Positions 1 to 7,240 are shown, counted from the stretch's first letter. The stretch is DNA of 11,370 nucleotides from Candidatus Heimdallarchaeota archaeon (GCA_015520535.1 WAPZ01000314.1:1-11370); one strand, 5' to 3'. Numbers and translations are program-made. Notes: generated from the letters alone by a model not told the origin.

Positions 1-2
1 AA

Positions 3-95
3 GTTAAAAAGATAGTTGTGATTTTGGGAAAAGATGTCCAAAAGTTGAAAGAAGAGTATGATACTTATGTTTCAACAAATGCGATTCATCAATAG
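3..95 (+). CDS. Possible C-terminal fragment of a gene entering from the left edge
   Basis: Only one plus-strand frame is open from the left edge. It reads about 30 codons, beginning VKKIVVILGKDVQKLKEEYD and ending at TAG 93-95; the other two frames stop within the first 15 bases. The composition (a hydrophobic strand followed by a charged helix-like stretch) is protein-like, but the piece is too short to assign to a family. If real, it overlaps the next gene by 38 bases when that gene starts at 58, or by 17 bases if it starts at the ATG at 79. An open frame of this length can occur by chance, so the call is weak. Confidence 0.3.
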   Translation, partial: VKKIVVILGKDVQKLKEEYDTYVSTNAIHQ

Positions 96-1458
96 AAATG
101 CGGAGTTAGAATTTTTAGAAAGCAGATATAATAGTAAGACTTCTGAATTGATTGTGATTTATGGGCGGAGACGAATTGGAAAGACCGAACTAGTGTTAGA
201 GTTTTCGAGGAAACATCCACATGTTTATTTTTTGGCAACAGAAGTTCCAATTGAAGAAAATCTTCGGTCATTGCAGGTAGTGATGGCGCGTTATCTGAAG
301 GATTCGCTCTTTGAATTAGCACGATTTGAGACATGGGAGAGCTTATTTAGTGAATTTTTGAATAGAAAAGGGAAAGAAAAAGTTATTATCATAATAGATG
401 AGTTCCCTTATTTGATTAGCGCCTATCGTCCTATTGTCTCGATTTTTCAAAAGATTTGGGACACAATGGTTAGAAAAAGAAATGATGTTATGTTGATTCT
501 TTGTGGATCTAGTATTGGGATGATGGAAACCGAAGTGCTTGGATATAAAAGTCCACTTTATGGCAGACGAACGGGACAATGGAAGGTTGAGGAACTTGAA
601 TTTTCATATTTGAAAGCGTTTTTTCCACAGCACACTTTTTCAGAACATGTCAAGTTTTATGGTATTGTAGGTGGGACACCAGGCTATTTAACAAAGTTGG
701 ATCCAATGCTGACCTTTGAAGAGAATTTACGAAAAAATGTGATCACAAAGGGTTCTTATTTGTATGAAGAGGCAGAAATGCTGTTGAAGCAAGAGTTGCG
801 GATGCCTAATAATTATTTTGCCATTTTACAAGCTATTGCCGCTGGAAAGCATCGTTATGGAGAGATAGTTAATGAGACAAATTTAGATAAAAGCCTTGTT
901 TCTAAATATTTGGTGGTATTACAGCGTTTAGGATTAATTAAAAAAGTTCTTCCAGTCAACGTGAGTGTAAAGAAAAAAATACGTTCAAAAAAGGGATTGT
1001 ATTATTTTTCTGATAATTATTTTGCGTTTTGGTTTCGTTTTATTTTTCCGTTCAAATACTTGCTAGAGAGTAATCAGATGGAGGAGTATCTGGTTGTTTT
1101 TAATCGAGATTTTGAGTCCTATATTGGTACTGTTTTTGAGTCTCTAATGCGGGAGCAGTTTTTAAAAAAGTTGATTAGAGCACCTTTTAAAGAGGTTGGA
1201 CGCTGGTGGCATAAAGATACTGAAATTGATATTGTTGGTGTTACGTTGGACAATAGATGCTTTTTTATTGAAGTAAAATGGAGCGAGCTTTCAGCTAAGC
1301 GTGCACATCAAATTATAAAATCGTTAGAGAGAAAAATGGATGCGTTCATATGTGAAAATAAGCAATTTGGTATTATAGGAAAAAAGATTGAAGGAAAATC
1401 CATGATTAGGGAAAAGGGTTACTATGTATGGGATATAGATGATTTGAAGGCTTTATGA
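58..1458 (+). CDS. Archaeal AAA+ ATPase with winged-helix and DUF234 nuclease-like C-terminus
   Basis: This is a 466-residue member of the archaeal/DEXX-box ATPase family. The Walker A motif is GRRRIGKTE at residues 36-44. Walker B is a run of hydrophobic residues ending in D114-E115, followed by FPYL. A sensor-like LILCGSS lies near 146-152, and the family signature SPLYGRRTGQW lies near 165-175. Residues about 250-300 look like a winged helix-turn-helix. The C-terminal part matches DUF234, a PD-(D/E)XK-fold domain: E389-I-D391 and E405-V-K407 are candidate active-site residues. The family is patchily distributed, often multicopy in archaea, and of unknown cellular role, so no substrate is proposed. 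The start is uncertain. ATGs at 58, 67 and 79 are in frame, none has a strong Shine-Dalgarno, and relatives often begin like MRFINR, which would favour 79. Arginine codons are AGA/AGG-rich compared with the methionine genes downstream. Confidence 0.9.
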   Translation: MILMFQQMRFINRNAELEFLESRYNSKTSELIVIYGRRRIGKTELVLEFSRKHPHVYFLATEVPIEENLRSLQVVMARYLKDSLFELARFETWESLFSEFLNRKGKEKVIIIIDEFPYLISAYRPIVSIFQKIWDTMVRKRNDVMLILCGSSIGMMETEVLGYKSPLYGRRTGQWKVEELEFSYLKAFFPQHTFSEHVKFYGIVGGTPGYLTKLDPMLTFEENLRKNVITKGSYLYEEAEMLLKQELRMPNNYFAILQAIAAGKHRYGEIVNETNLDKSLVSKYLVVLQRLGLIKKVLPVNVSVKKKIRSKKGLYYFSDNYFAFWFRFIFPFKYLLESNQMEEYLVVFNRDFESYIGTVFESLMREQFLKKLIRAPFKEVGRWWHKDTEIDIVGVTLDNRCFFIEVKWSELSAKRAHQIIKSLERKMDAFICENKQFGIIGKKIEGKSMIREKGYYVWDIDDLKAL

Positions 1459-1593
1459 TGCTGAATGCTTAAAGGTCTTAGATTCTTTAACCATTAAATT
1501 TAAAAATAATGGGAGCACGTTGAATGCTTAGATGTTTTTGTGTTCAAACAGATGTCAAATAAAAATAAATATGTGGAATGGTGTTGACTAAGA

Positions 1594-2352
1594 ATGCTAA
1601 CTGTGGAAGTGCCGGCTCGGGCATGGCTTGAGGTAATTCGAAGAATACGCGAGAAATTTGGCGATGAAAATCTTTATTTTACTTTTTTAGTGGAGGACCG
1701 GGCTGAACCACACAAGCTCATTACGTCGACCTTTGCGATAGATAATATTGAGCATTTAGAACCGTGGTTGCTTCTTATACATACTCGTTTTACGAAGAAA
1801 AGAGAGGTAACGATTTCTATTGTAGTTCGTGTTTTTTTGAAAGAGCAAGTTCCTTTTGTGCTTGAAAAGGAAGGCAAAGTAATTTGGATACCAAAAAAGA
1901 AAATATATCACATATTAGTTGCGCGGAAGAAACTCATGCTATTTGATGAAAAAGAGACGTATGGTGCGCAGAACACAGATGCGACGTCGGGACAAGAAAT
2001 GGAAGCCGAAGTCGGTGTTGTACATGAATCGTCAATAGAATTACTTCAAGAGTTGGGGTTTATTGATGCAAATGGTAACTATATTGGCGAGGACTATCCG
2101 GATGAGGAGGAACCAGTTGTTATAGATGTAACGGAGGAGCGACGTTCCTTTCCAAAACGTAGACCGCGCAAAAAGTCGTATTCTAGACAACCGAAAGCCA
2201 AGTATAACAATTTTGAGAAAAAAAGTCGTGGAAAAATTCCGAATAAGCAACAAAAGTATCAGAAAAAAGAGAAAAAACCGCAAAATTTCCAAAAAAAGAG
2301 AAGTAATCAGAGTAAAAAGGCAAAAGATAAGCAAACGCGTAAGAAAGACTAA
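1594..2352 (+). CDS. Unrecognised protein with acidic linker and very basic C-terminal tail
   Basis: I do not recognise this 252-residue protein. Residues 1-120 alternate hydrophobic and charged positions as a folded alpha/beta domain would, with several predicted strands (LYFTFLVED, EVTISIVVRVF, KVIWIP, YHILVA). Residues about 121-165 look like a linker with one short helix. Residues 165-182 are acidic (EDYPDEEEP). From residue 188 to the end, 29 of 65 residues are Lys or Arg and only four are acidic, with many Gln, Asn and Ser, so this part should be disordered. Such tails commonly bind nucleic acid or tether proteins to ribosomes or chromatin, but that is inference. There are no cysteine clusters, signal peptide or membrane segments. 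ATG 1594 is the first possible start because an in-frame TGA lies at 1585-1587. The Shine-Dalgarno is weak. The gene stands alone, 135 bases after the ATPase. Confidence 0.75.
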   Translation: MLTVEVPARAWLEVIRRIREKFGDENLYFTFLVEDRAEPHKLITSTFAIDNIEHLEPWLLLIHTRFTKKREVTISIVVRVFLKEQVPFVLEKEGKVIWIPKKKIYHILVARKKLMLFDEKETYGAQNTDATSGQEMEAEVGVVHESSIELLQELGFIDANGNYIGEDYPDEEEPVVIDVTEERRSFPKRRPRKKSYSRQPKAKYNNFEKKSRGKIPNKQQKYQKKEKKPQNFQKKRSNQSKKAKDKQTRKKD

Positions 2353-2420
2353 AAAGTTTTTTAAGGAATATAAAATGCGTGTTTTTTTACACAAAGCCCC
2401 TTTGTTCATGGAACAATTTC
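2353..2420 (+). terminator. T-rich tracts after the basic-tail gene
   Basis: A T6 run (2357-2362) and a T7 run (2382-2388) follow the stop codon closely. Archaeal RNA polymerase terminates at such T-rich tracts on the non-template strand without needing a strong hairpin. GTGT/ACAC flank the second run, but a four-base stem is too weak to count as structure. Confidence 0.4.
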
Positions 2421-2633
2421 AGTGACTATGTAAAAGGCTTGATAGTTAAAGAGTGCCGTGAGGATTTAAGATAAAAGTTTTTTTGGCAGATTTTACAGAA
2501 TTCAGTTTTCTTTCTTTTAGAATTGGATTTTTTTGCGAATTTTAGTTTTTTGACATGTTTTTTGAATGATCAACATCATATTTTACGTTTCTGGCAAAAA
2601 ATTTCGTTACATTTCAAAAATCGGTGTTTTCGT

Positions 2634-2671
2634 TATTCCAATAGGAATATCTTAGTAAAATATCTAATATA
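2634..2671 (+). promoter_or_regulatory. Candidate promoter with upstream palindrome for the methionine synthase operon
   Basis: The inverted repeat TATTCC-AATA-GGAATA at 2634-2649 has perfect six-base arms and a four-base spacer. It lies just upstream of the TATA-like stretch AAAATATCTAATATAG (2657-2672). A TATA box there would place transcription start near 2690, leaving a leader of about 40 bases before ATG 2732. A dyad immediately upstream of BRE/TATA is where archaeal activators or repressors often bind. Both the promoter and the operator are inferred from position and symmetry only, and in AT-rich DNA a dyad of this size can arise by chance. Confidence 0.3.
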
Positions 2672-2731
2672 GTGATGTACAAAACGGTTGAATGAATAGG
2701 AATTATTTTTTGTGTGAGAATAGGTGATGAA

Positions 2732-3772
2732 ATGACTGAACTACGAAGTGTAATTTCGGGGACACATCCGTTGTCAGAAGAGGTAATCCAAAAGATTTTG
2801 GATTACAAGTATGGACGTGACTTGAAGCAGAGTGCTCAGCAAAAGTTTGAAGCCGATTTACAAGCGTTAATTTCTCTTCAAGAAGAATTAGGGTTTTCGG
2901 TTTTTTCAAGTGGTTCCTTAGGATTGGAAGATCTCATTCGTCCTTTTACACGGAGTTTACCTGCTTTGAAGTCGTATGAAAATTTAGGAGACTTACCAAT
3001 TGTGCGTTGGCATTATACCAACACGTTTTACCGACGGCCGACGTTAATAGAACGTTTCCCGGAAGAGTCTCGCGTGCTTTTAGAGGATAGGCATAGTATC
3101 TCGGAAAAGTCTTCCTATTCCCACGAAATGCTGCGGGAAAAAAAGAGTCGAATTGTGCTTCCGGGACCAATTACGTTATCGTTGTTGATAGATAGCAGTT
3201 ATGCCTTTAAGCAAGGCGTTTACAAAGATTATTCGGAATTATTTGTTGATGCGGGGCGTTTTTTGAGTCAAGAAGTGGAGAAGCTTCCGCCAAATTATGT
3301 GGAACTTCAATTTGATGAGCCTTTACTGGTGTGGCAGCGTTTTTCTCGGCGTTATCGTTCGGCATTGAAAACAGCGTATGAGTTTATTGAAGGTACGACA
3401 TCGAATCGCCAAGTGATTGTAAACACGTATTTTGCTGATGTGTTGCCGCAATTGAAATATTTGTTGACGTTGCCAGTAGACGGGATTGGAATCGATGTGT
3501 TGTCAACGAATGTGGTTAAGTTATCACAATTTGATTTTGAAGGAAAGGTTTTGCAAGTTGGGCTATTAGATTCGCAGAATTATCTTCCGACGGAAACTGG
3601 AGCATTGGATAGTTCGAATAGCGAATTTTTAAGGAAAATTGTGCACGTATTTTTTTCTTTGAGTCCAAAAGAATTGCTTTTGGCTCCTAACACGGGTTTG
3701 GAATATCTTCCACGACCGATTGCGGATGCAAAGTTACGTCAGTTGAGTGAGATTGTCAAAGAGGTGGAATAA
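2732..3772 (+). CDS. Split cobalamin-independent methionine synthase, N-terminal (MetE-N-like) barrel
   Basis: This 346-residue protein corresponds to the N-terminal barrel of MetE (Meth_synt_1). Recognisable landmarks, in order, are RWHYTNTFYRRP (92-103), matching the KWFDTNYHY region, LPGPITL (143-149), LQFDEP (192-197), NTYFAD (231-236), PVDGIGIDV (248-256), VGLLDSQNY (276-284) and LAPNTGLEYLP (317-327). It has no H-x-C zinc motif, so it should not be catalytic alone and probably works with the next gene product. The basic segment that binds folate polyglutamate near the N-terminus of bacterial MetE (RRELK-type) appears to be replaced by LSEEVIQK (14-21). An upstream in-frame GTG at 2714 exists, but ATG 2732 is preceded by AGGTGAT (2722-2728) at good spacing and is preferred. 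The catalytic half begins 3 bases after its stop, so the two genes are translationally linked. Confidence 0.85.
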   Translation: MTELRSVISGTHPLSEEVIQKILDYKYGRDLKQSAQQKFEADLQALISLQEELGFSVFSSGSLGLEDLIRPFTRSLPALKSYENLGDLPIVRWHYTNTFYRRPTLIERFPEESRVLLEDRHSISEKSSYSHEMLREKKSRIVLPGPITLSLLIDSSYAFKQGVYKDYSELFVDAGRFLSQEVEKLPPNYVELQFDEPLLVWQRFSRRYRSALKTAYEFIEGTTSNRQVIVNTYFADVLPQLKYLLTLPVDGIGIDVLSTNVVKLSQFDFEGKVLQVGLLDSQNYLPTETGALDSSNSEFLRKIVHVFFSLSPKELLLAPNTGLEYLPRPIADAKLRQLSEIVKEVE

Positions 3773-3775
3773 AGT

Positions 3776-4948
3776 ATGGTATTAGACGATCGAGTGTTTT
3801 TAACCCATGAAGTGGGGAGTTTAAGAAAACCGAATCCTTTAATTAAAGCCAGTCAGAACAAGGTATTAAGGGAGAATGACTTCGAAGAGTTACGTACGTT
3901 TTTTCAGTTGATTGGACAGACAGAAGTTCCCGCCGAATTAGTTGATTTATTAAAGAGCGCGGGACCAGAAAGAGTCAATGACGTAGATTATCATCGCACG
4001 ATTAACCGATGGCGCGTGCGATTAAATGTTGCGTATAAAGAAAGTACGGGTATAGATTTGGTGGATGCGGGCGAATGGGTTCGTCGTGAGATGTATCAGC
4101 ACGTGATTGACAATGAAGTAGTTTCTGGTATTCAGTTATTAAGTCATATTAGATCGTTTGATTACAATTTTTGGCGGCCGGGCATCTGTGTTGGTGATAT
4201 TTCCTATGATGCTTCGAGATCGATTTATGTTGAAGAATTTGAATGGGCGAGAGAATTTGCGACCAAGCCATTGAAGGTTTGTTTAACGTCTTTTAACACG
4301 GTAGCCGAGTGGACGTTACGTGGTCGTCGTGATTTTGATGACTTATTATTTGAGTTAGTGGAGGAAGTATTTGTTCCGGAAACGATAAAGTTGCTGAAAG
4401 CTGGGGCAAAATGGCTGCAGTTTGATGAACCTGCGTTGACTACGTATCCGGAACATGTGGAGTCGTTTGTGGACGCGTGGAACTATTTTGTAGCTAAGAT
4501 ACGTGGGCATTTGAGTTCCGATGTGGTGCTGTCAATTCATAACTGTTTTAGTGATTACACACTTTTATGGCCCATATTACCGGAATTGGATCGTTTGGGA
4601 GCGCTTTCGTTGGAATTTGCCAATCGTGATGGGTGGTCGTTAGGTGTAACGCATGAATCTCGACCGGCGTATGCCGAACATGCCAAGACTTTGAAAACGC
4701 TTTATGAAACGGGCTTTAAAGCACGGATAGCGTTAGGCGTGTTGCCAGTGCATACGGATCATGAAACGTCACCAGAACTTATCCGTGATCGTCTATTATA
4801 TATCAATAAGCACATTATAGAAGATCCGCTTTTGATTTTAGCGGCACCGGATTGTGGGTTGCGGCAGCGTTCGTTGCCAGTTGCCCATAAATTGTTACAA
4901 AACATGGTTAAAGGAGCAGAACTGGCGCGCCATGAGATTGAGGGATAA
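3776..4948 (+). CDS. metE: Split methionine synthase, catalytic zinc (MetE-C-like) half
   Basis: This 390-residue protein matches the C-terminal catalytic barrel of MetE. It transfers a methyl group to zinc-bound homocysteine to give methionine. All four expected zinc ligands are visible: H255 and C257 in IHNCFSD, E280 in LSLEFANRDG, and C360 in APDCGLRQR. The N-terminal THEVGSLRKP (10-19) is the usual opening homocysteine-site segment, and LQFDEPAL (214-221) carries the conserved Asp. W179 in LTSFNTVAEW aligns with the folate-stacking Trp of LTGPVTILNW in full-length MetE. The start at 3776 is supported by GAGGTG (3761-3766) lying across the end of the preceding gene. It sits between its MetE-N-like partner and a MetF-like reductase, which points to a methyl-pterin donor. 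The alternative is a core synthase of the MesA-MesD type that takes methyl groups from a corrinoid protein, but no corrinoid protein is encoded nearby. Confidence 0.9.
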   Translation: MVLDDRVFLTHEVGSLRKPNPLIKASQNKVLRENDFEELRTFFQLIGQTEVPAELVDLLKSAGPERVNDVDYHRTINRWRVRLNVAYKESTGIDLVDAGEWVRREMYQHVIDNEVVSGIQLLSHIRSFDYNFWRPGICVGDISYDASRSIYVEEFEWAREFATKPLKVCLTSFNTVAEWTLRGRRDFDDLLFELVEEVFVPETIKLLKAGAKWLQFDEPALTTYPEHVESFVDAWNYFVAKIRGHLSSDVVLSIHNCFSDYTLLWPILPELDRLGALSLEFANRDGWSLGVTHESRPAYAEHAKTLKTLYETGFKARIALGVLPVHTDHETSPELIRDRLLYINKHIIEDPLLILAAPDCGLRQRSLPVAHKLLQNMVKGAELARHEIEG

Positions 4949-4950
4949 CA

Positions 4951-5925
4951 GTGGGAAGTCGTTTCACACTTAGCGTAGAGATCGAGCCGCCAGCGGGAAG
5001 TTTGTCGTTTATTATGGATCCGGATCGTTTTATTGAGATGGAACTACGAAACTATGTGGACCATGTGGATCTTTTAAGCATAACAAATCGTTCGGTGTGG
5101 CGAATTTCCTCGATGACGATGGCAAAAAAGGTCCAGAAAATTTCCCAGAAGATTTTTAAGAAACGAGTAGACACTATTTTGCATTTGACTACGAGAACCA
5201 GTATGTTTGACACATATAAGCATGTGCTTGATGCCCACCAAATTGGAATCAAGAGTCTGTTGCCAATTCTTGGTGATCCACGTGGTCCAAAGATTCCGGG
5301 GTATTTTAGAGATGGGTTTGAGATATTGAGTTTTGTAGCTTATTTGACACAAGGAAGGGTTGAGTTTCTCACTTCGGGTCTTAAAAAGCTTTGGGAAAAA
5401 GGTGAGTTTCCAGAACCGCTTCCACACGCCAAATTTTCAGTTGGCAGTGTTATTGATCCTAATCCGCATAAGTTTTTACATGACAAAAAAATAGAAATTC
5501 GTACAAGGCAGTTGCAGTCCGCCGTAAAGAAAAAGCAACACGGGGCAGAGTTCTTTCTATCTCAAGCGATCTATAATCCGGATTATTATTTTGAGTTTAT
5601 TGATAATCTGGATATTGAAATACCAATAGCAGCTGGGATTCTTCCCGCACGCTTGCGTTTAATTAAACTCTTTGGCTTACCGTGTCCGGGAGAATATCGT
5701 CAGCGGCTGAAAATGCAACCGTCAGTGAAAGAAGAAGTTATGGAAGGGAATCGGATAGCCGCTGAAATTTTTTCAGATTTAAAAGAGCGAGGGTGTAAAT
5801 GGATTCATATTTACACAATAGGGAATTCAAAAAATTTTAAGGCCATTACTGATATTAATTCGTCTCCTAAAGTTATTGCTCCTAAGCTTACTACAAAAAA
5901 TGAAGGAAATAAAATTAATGCCTAA
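4951..5925 (+). CDS. metF: Methylenetetrahydrofolate reductase (MetF-like)
   Basis: This 324-residue flavoprotein of the MetF family should reduce a 5,10-methylene-pterin to the 5-methyl form. Aligned from memory with E. coli MetF, E10 in SVEIEPP matches the catalytic Glu of FEFFPP, HLTTRT (78-83) matches HLTC, and D109 in LGDPRG matches the conserved flavin-loop Asp. Q205 in LSQAIYN matches ITQFFFD, IAAGILPA (226-233) matches the PGILP motif, and HIYTIGN (286-292) matches HFYTLNR. GTG 4951 is the start, two bases after the TAA of metE; GAGGG at 4941-4945 overlaps the end of metE and can serve as ribosome site, so the two genes are coupled. The last 30 residues are Lys/Asn/Ser-rich and probably floppy. 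Most methanogen-like archaea use the unrelated F420-dependent Mer for this step, so a MetF-type enzyme beside metE is informative. The pterin (folate or methanopterin) and the electron donor cannot be read from the sequence. Confidence 0.88.
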   Translation: MGSRFTLSVEIEPPAGSLSFIMDPDRFIEMELRNYVDHVDLLSITNRSVWRISSMTMAKKVQKISQKIFKKRVDTILHLTTRTSMFDTYKHVLDAHQIGIKSLLPILGDPRGPKIPGYFRDGFEILSFVAYLTQGRVEFLTSGLKKLWEKGEFPEPLPHAKFSVGSVIDPNPHKFLHDKKIEIRTRQLQSAVKKKQHGAEFFLSQAIYNPDYYFEFIDNLDIEIPIAAGILPARLRLIKLFGLPCPGEYRQRLKMQPSVKEEVMEGNRIAAEIFSDLKERGCKWIHIYTIGNSKNFKAITDINSSPKVIAPKLTTKNEGNKINA

Positions 5926-5961
5926 TAGAATGATTAAAACAAAAAATTTGGTGTATAAAAA

Positions 5962-7158
5962 ATGGTAAAGGGACAAATACATATACAAAAGGATACACGT
6001 TTTGATGTCGATCAAAACAAGATTGAAATTGTAGAACGGAAAGGAATGGGACATCCGGACTCCATTACTGATAGTATAGCCGTAGCAATAAGCAGTTTTT
6101 ATTCTCGCTATACGCAAAAAAAATTTGGTGGTATTGCCCATCATAACATTGATAAAGTAGTGATAAGCGGTGGTAATGCACAGGTAACGTTCGGTGGCGG
6201 GAAACAGACAGAGCCCGTCCATGTGTCCTTTGTTGGCCGTGCCATTCGTGAATTCGTTGCCAATGGCGGAAAAACACTAGTTAAAGTCCCATTATATTTG
6301 TTGGCAAAGGATTCGATTTCATATGTGTTCGATCGAGTGGTTCCGGATTTGGAATACCAATTTGATGTCAATGAGGTGAAACGTGGTTCTTCGGACTTGA
6401 TCAGCAATTTTGAATATAATGGGGAAATTCCACATGCTAATGACACTTCATTTGCGACTTCATGGGCACCACTTTCAACGGTTGAAAATTTAGTGACTTC
6501 TTTGGAAACGCATCTTAATAAAGAATATCGTAAAAATAATCCATGGTTAGGACCGGACATAAAAATTATGGCACGTAGAGTTGATTCAGAAATTGTATTG
6601 AATGTCGCAGCAGCATTTGTAGCAAAACATGTGTTTTCAGCCACAGATTATATTGAAAAACGTGAAAAACTAAAAGAAGAAGTGATGGCTTTTACAAAAC
6701 TTCCCGAGGAAAATATTTTTGTCAATACTGCCGATATTGACGAAAAACAGAGTTTTTACCTTACAGTTACGGGAACGAGCTTAGAGCAAGGAGATGACGG
6801 TGCAGTTGGTCGTGGGAATCGTGTTACTGGCGTAATTGCCCCGTACCGTCCACAAACATTGGAAGCTATTGCGGGAAAAAATCCAAACAAGCATGTAGGG
6901 AATTTTTATAACATTTGGGCGACACTCATTGCCCGTCGAATTTACGAAGAATTGGGTGTGAAAAACACCGTGGCGTTGGTGTCAACCATCGGAAAACCCA
7001 TTACAGAATGCGATGTCTTTATAACAACAGCGGAAGATGTGGCTAAAGGTGACATTGATGGAATTGTAGACAGTGTGGTCATGAATTATGTTGATATTAC
7101 ACAAAGGATCATTAATTTCGACTTAGACATGTATCCCTTTGAATTTCTAAACTCGTAA
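5962..7158 (+). CDS. mat: S-adenosylmethionine synthetase, archaeal type
   Basis: This 398-residue enzyme makes SAM from methionine and ATP. It belongs to the archaeal family (PF01941-type), which is only distantly related to bacterial MetK. Diagnostic segments are VERKGMGHPDSITD (24-37), IAHHNIDK (58-65), SGGNAQVTFGGG (69-80), GDDGAVGRGNR (277-287) and PYRPQTLEAIAGKNP (294-308). The length is normal for the family, and no key segment is missing. ATG 5962 is preceded by a modest TTGGTG (5948-5953). The gap from metF is 36 bases and shows no convincing promoter, since the TATAAAAA in it is too close to the ATG to drive this gene. The gene is therefore most likely the fourth of the metE-metF operon, and it turns the methionine made by the upstream enzymes into SAM. 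Confidence 0.95.
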   Translation: MVKGQIHIQKDTRFDVDQNKIEIVERKGMGHPDSITDSIAVAISSFYSRYTQKKFGGIAHHNIDKVVISGGNAQVTFGGGKQTEPVHVSFVGRAIREFVANGGKTLVKVPLYLLAKDSISYVFDRVVPDLEYQFDVNEVKRGSSDLISNFEYNGEIPHANDTSFATSWAPLSTVENLVTSLETHLNKEYRKNNPWLGPDIKIMARRVDSEIVLNVAAAFVAKHVFSATDYIEKREKLKEEVMAFTKLPEENIFVNTADIDEKQSFYLTVTGTSLEQGDDGAVGRGNRVTGVIAPYRPQTLEAIAGKNPNKHVGNFYNIWATLIARRIYEELGVKNTVALVSTIGKPITECDVFITTAEDVAKGDIDGIVDSVVMNYVDITQRIINFDLDMYPFEFLNS

Positions 7159-7197
7159 GCCGATATCAATTTTTATTTTTCATTTAATTATTATTTT
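7159..7197 (+). terminator. T-rich tract after SAM synthetase
   Basis: TTTTTATTTTT at 7170-7180, followed by a second T-rich patch up to 7197, begins 11 bases after the stop. This fits archaeal intrinsic termination and suggests that the four-gene operon 2732-7158 ends, or partly ends, here. Confidence 0.4.
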
Positions 7198-7214
7198 GTG
7201 ATGCTCCCAGAGAC

Positions 7215-7240
7215 AAAAAGATCAAAAAATCTTTAAGCTC
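7215..7240 (+). promoter_or_regulatory. Candidate promoter and inverted repeat before the methyltransferase
   Basis: AAAGAT-CAAAAA-ATCTTT (7217-7234) is a perfect six-base dyad with a six-base spacer. Its right arm overlaps a TATA-like TTTAAG (7232-7237) that follows an A-rich BRE-like stretch. A TATA box here would start transcription near 7262, giving a leader of about 35 bases to ATG 7297. The dyad could equally be part of the 3' end of the preceding transcript. Confidence 0.25.

Larger units (their letters stand above)
2353..2731. other. AT-rich intergenic region upstream of the methionine cluster
   Basis: This 379-base stretch contains no convincing gene. It holds the terminator tracts at its left end, then several further T runs (2478-2484, 2528-2534, 2546-2551, 2558-2563). 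A short palindrome lies at 2634-2649, a TATA-like stretch at about 2657-2671, and the Shine-Dalgarno of the next gene at 2722-2728. I looked for a tRNA-like fold and for SAM-riboswitch-like conserved bases and saw neither. It is the longest gap in the window and lies in front of the methionine synthase operon, so it is the natural place for that operon's control. Confidence 0.6.

Noticed and set aside
2041..2409. Minus-strand frame encoding a very hydrophobic 122-residue peptide
   Set aside because: It is the antisense reading of the Lys-rich tail gene. AAA/AAG codons read backwards as Phe/Leu codons, so the apparent membrane protein is an artefact of A-rich DNA.
2213..2425. Plus-strand 70-residue Lys/Arg-rich frame overlapping the end of the basic-tail gene
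   Set aside because: It is a frame-shifted reading of the same A-rich stretch and has no ribosome site. A frameshift joining it to the main gene is possible but nothing requires it, as the main frame ends normally.
2566..2655. 29-codon plus-strand open frame in the long intergenic region, considered as a leader peptide
   Set aside because: It has no Shine-Dalgarno and no Met run that would suit methionine sensing, and it overlaps the candidate palindrome. Its length is expected by chance.
5953..5960. TATAAAAA just before the SAM synthetase start, considered as a promoter
   Set aside because: A TATA box two bases before the ATG would start transcription about 25 bases inside the gene, so it cannot serve this start.
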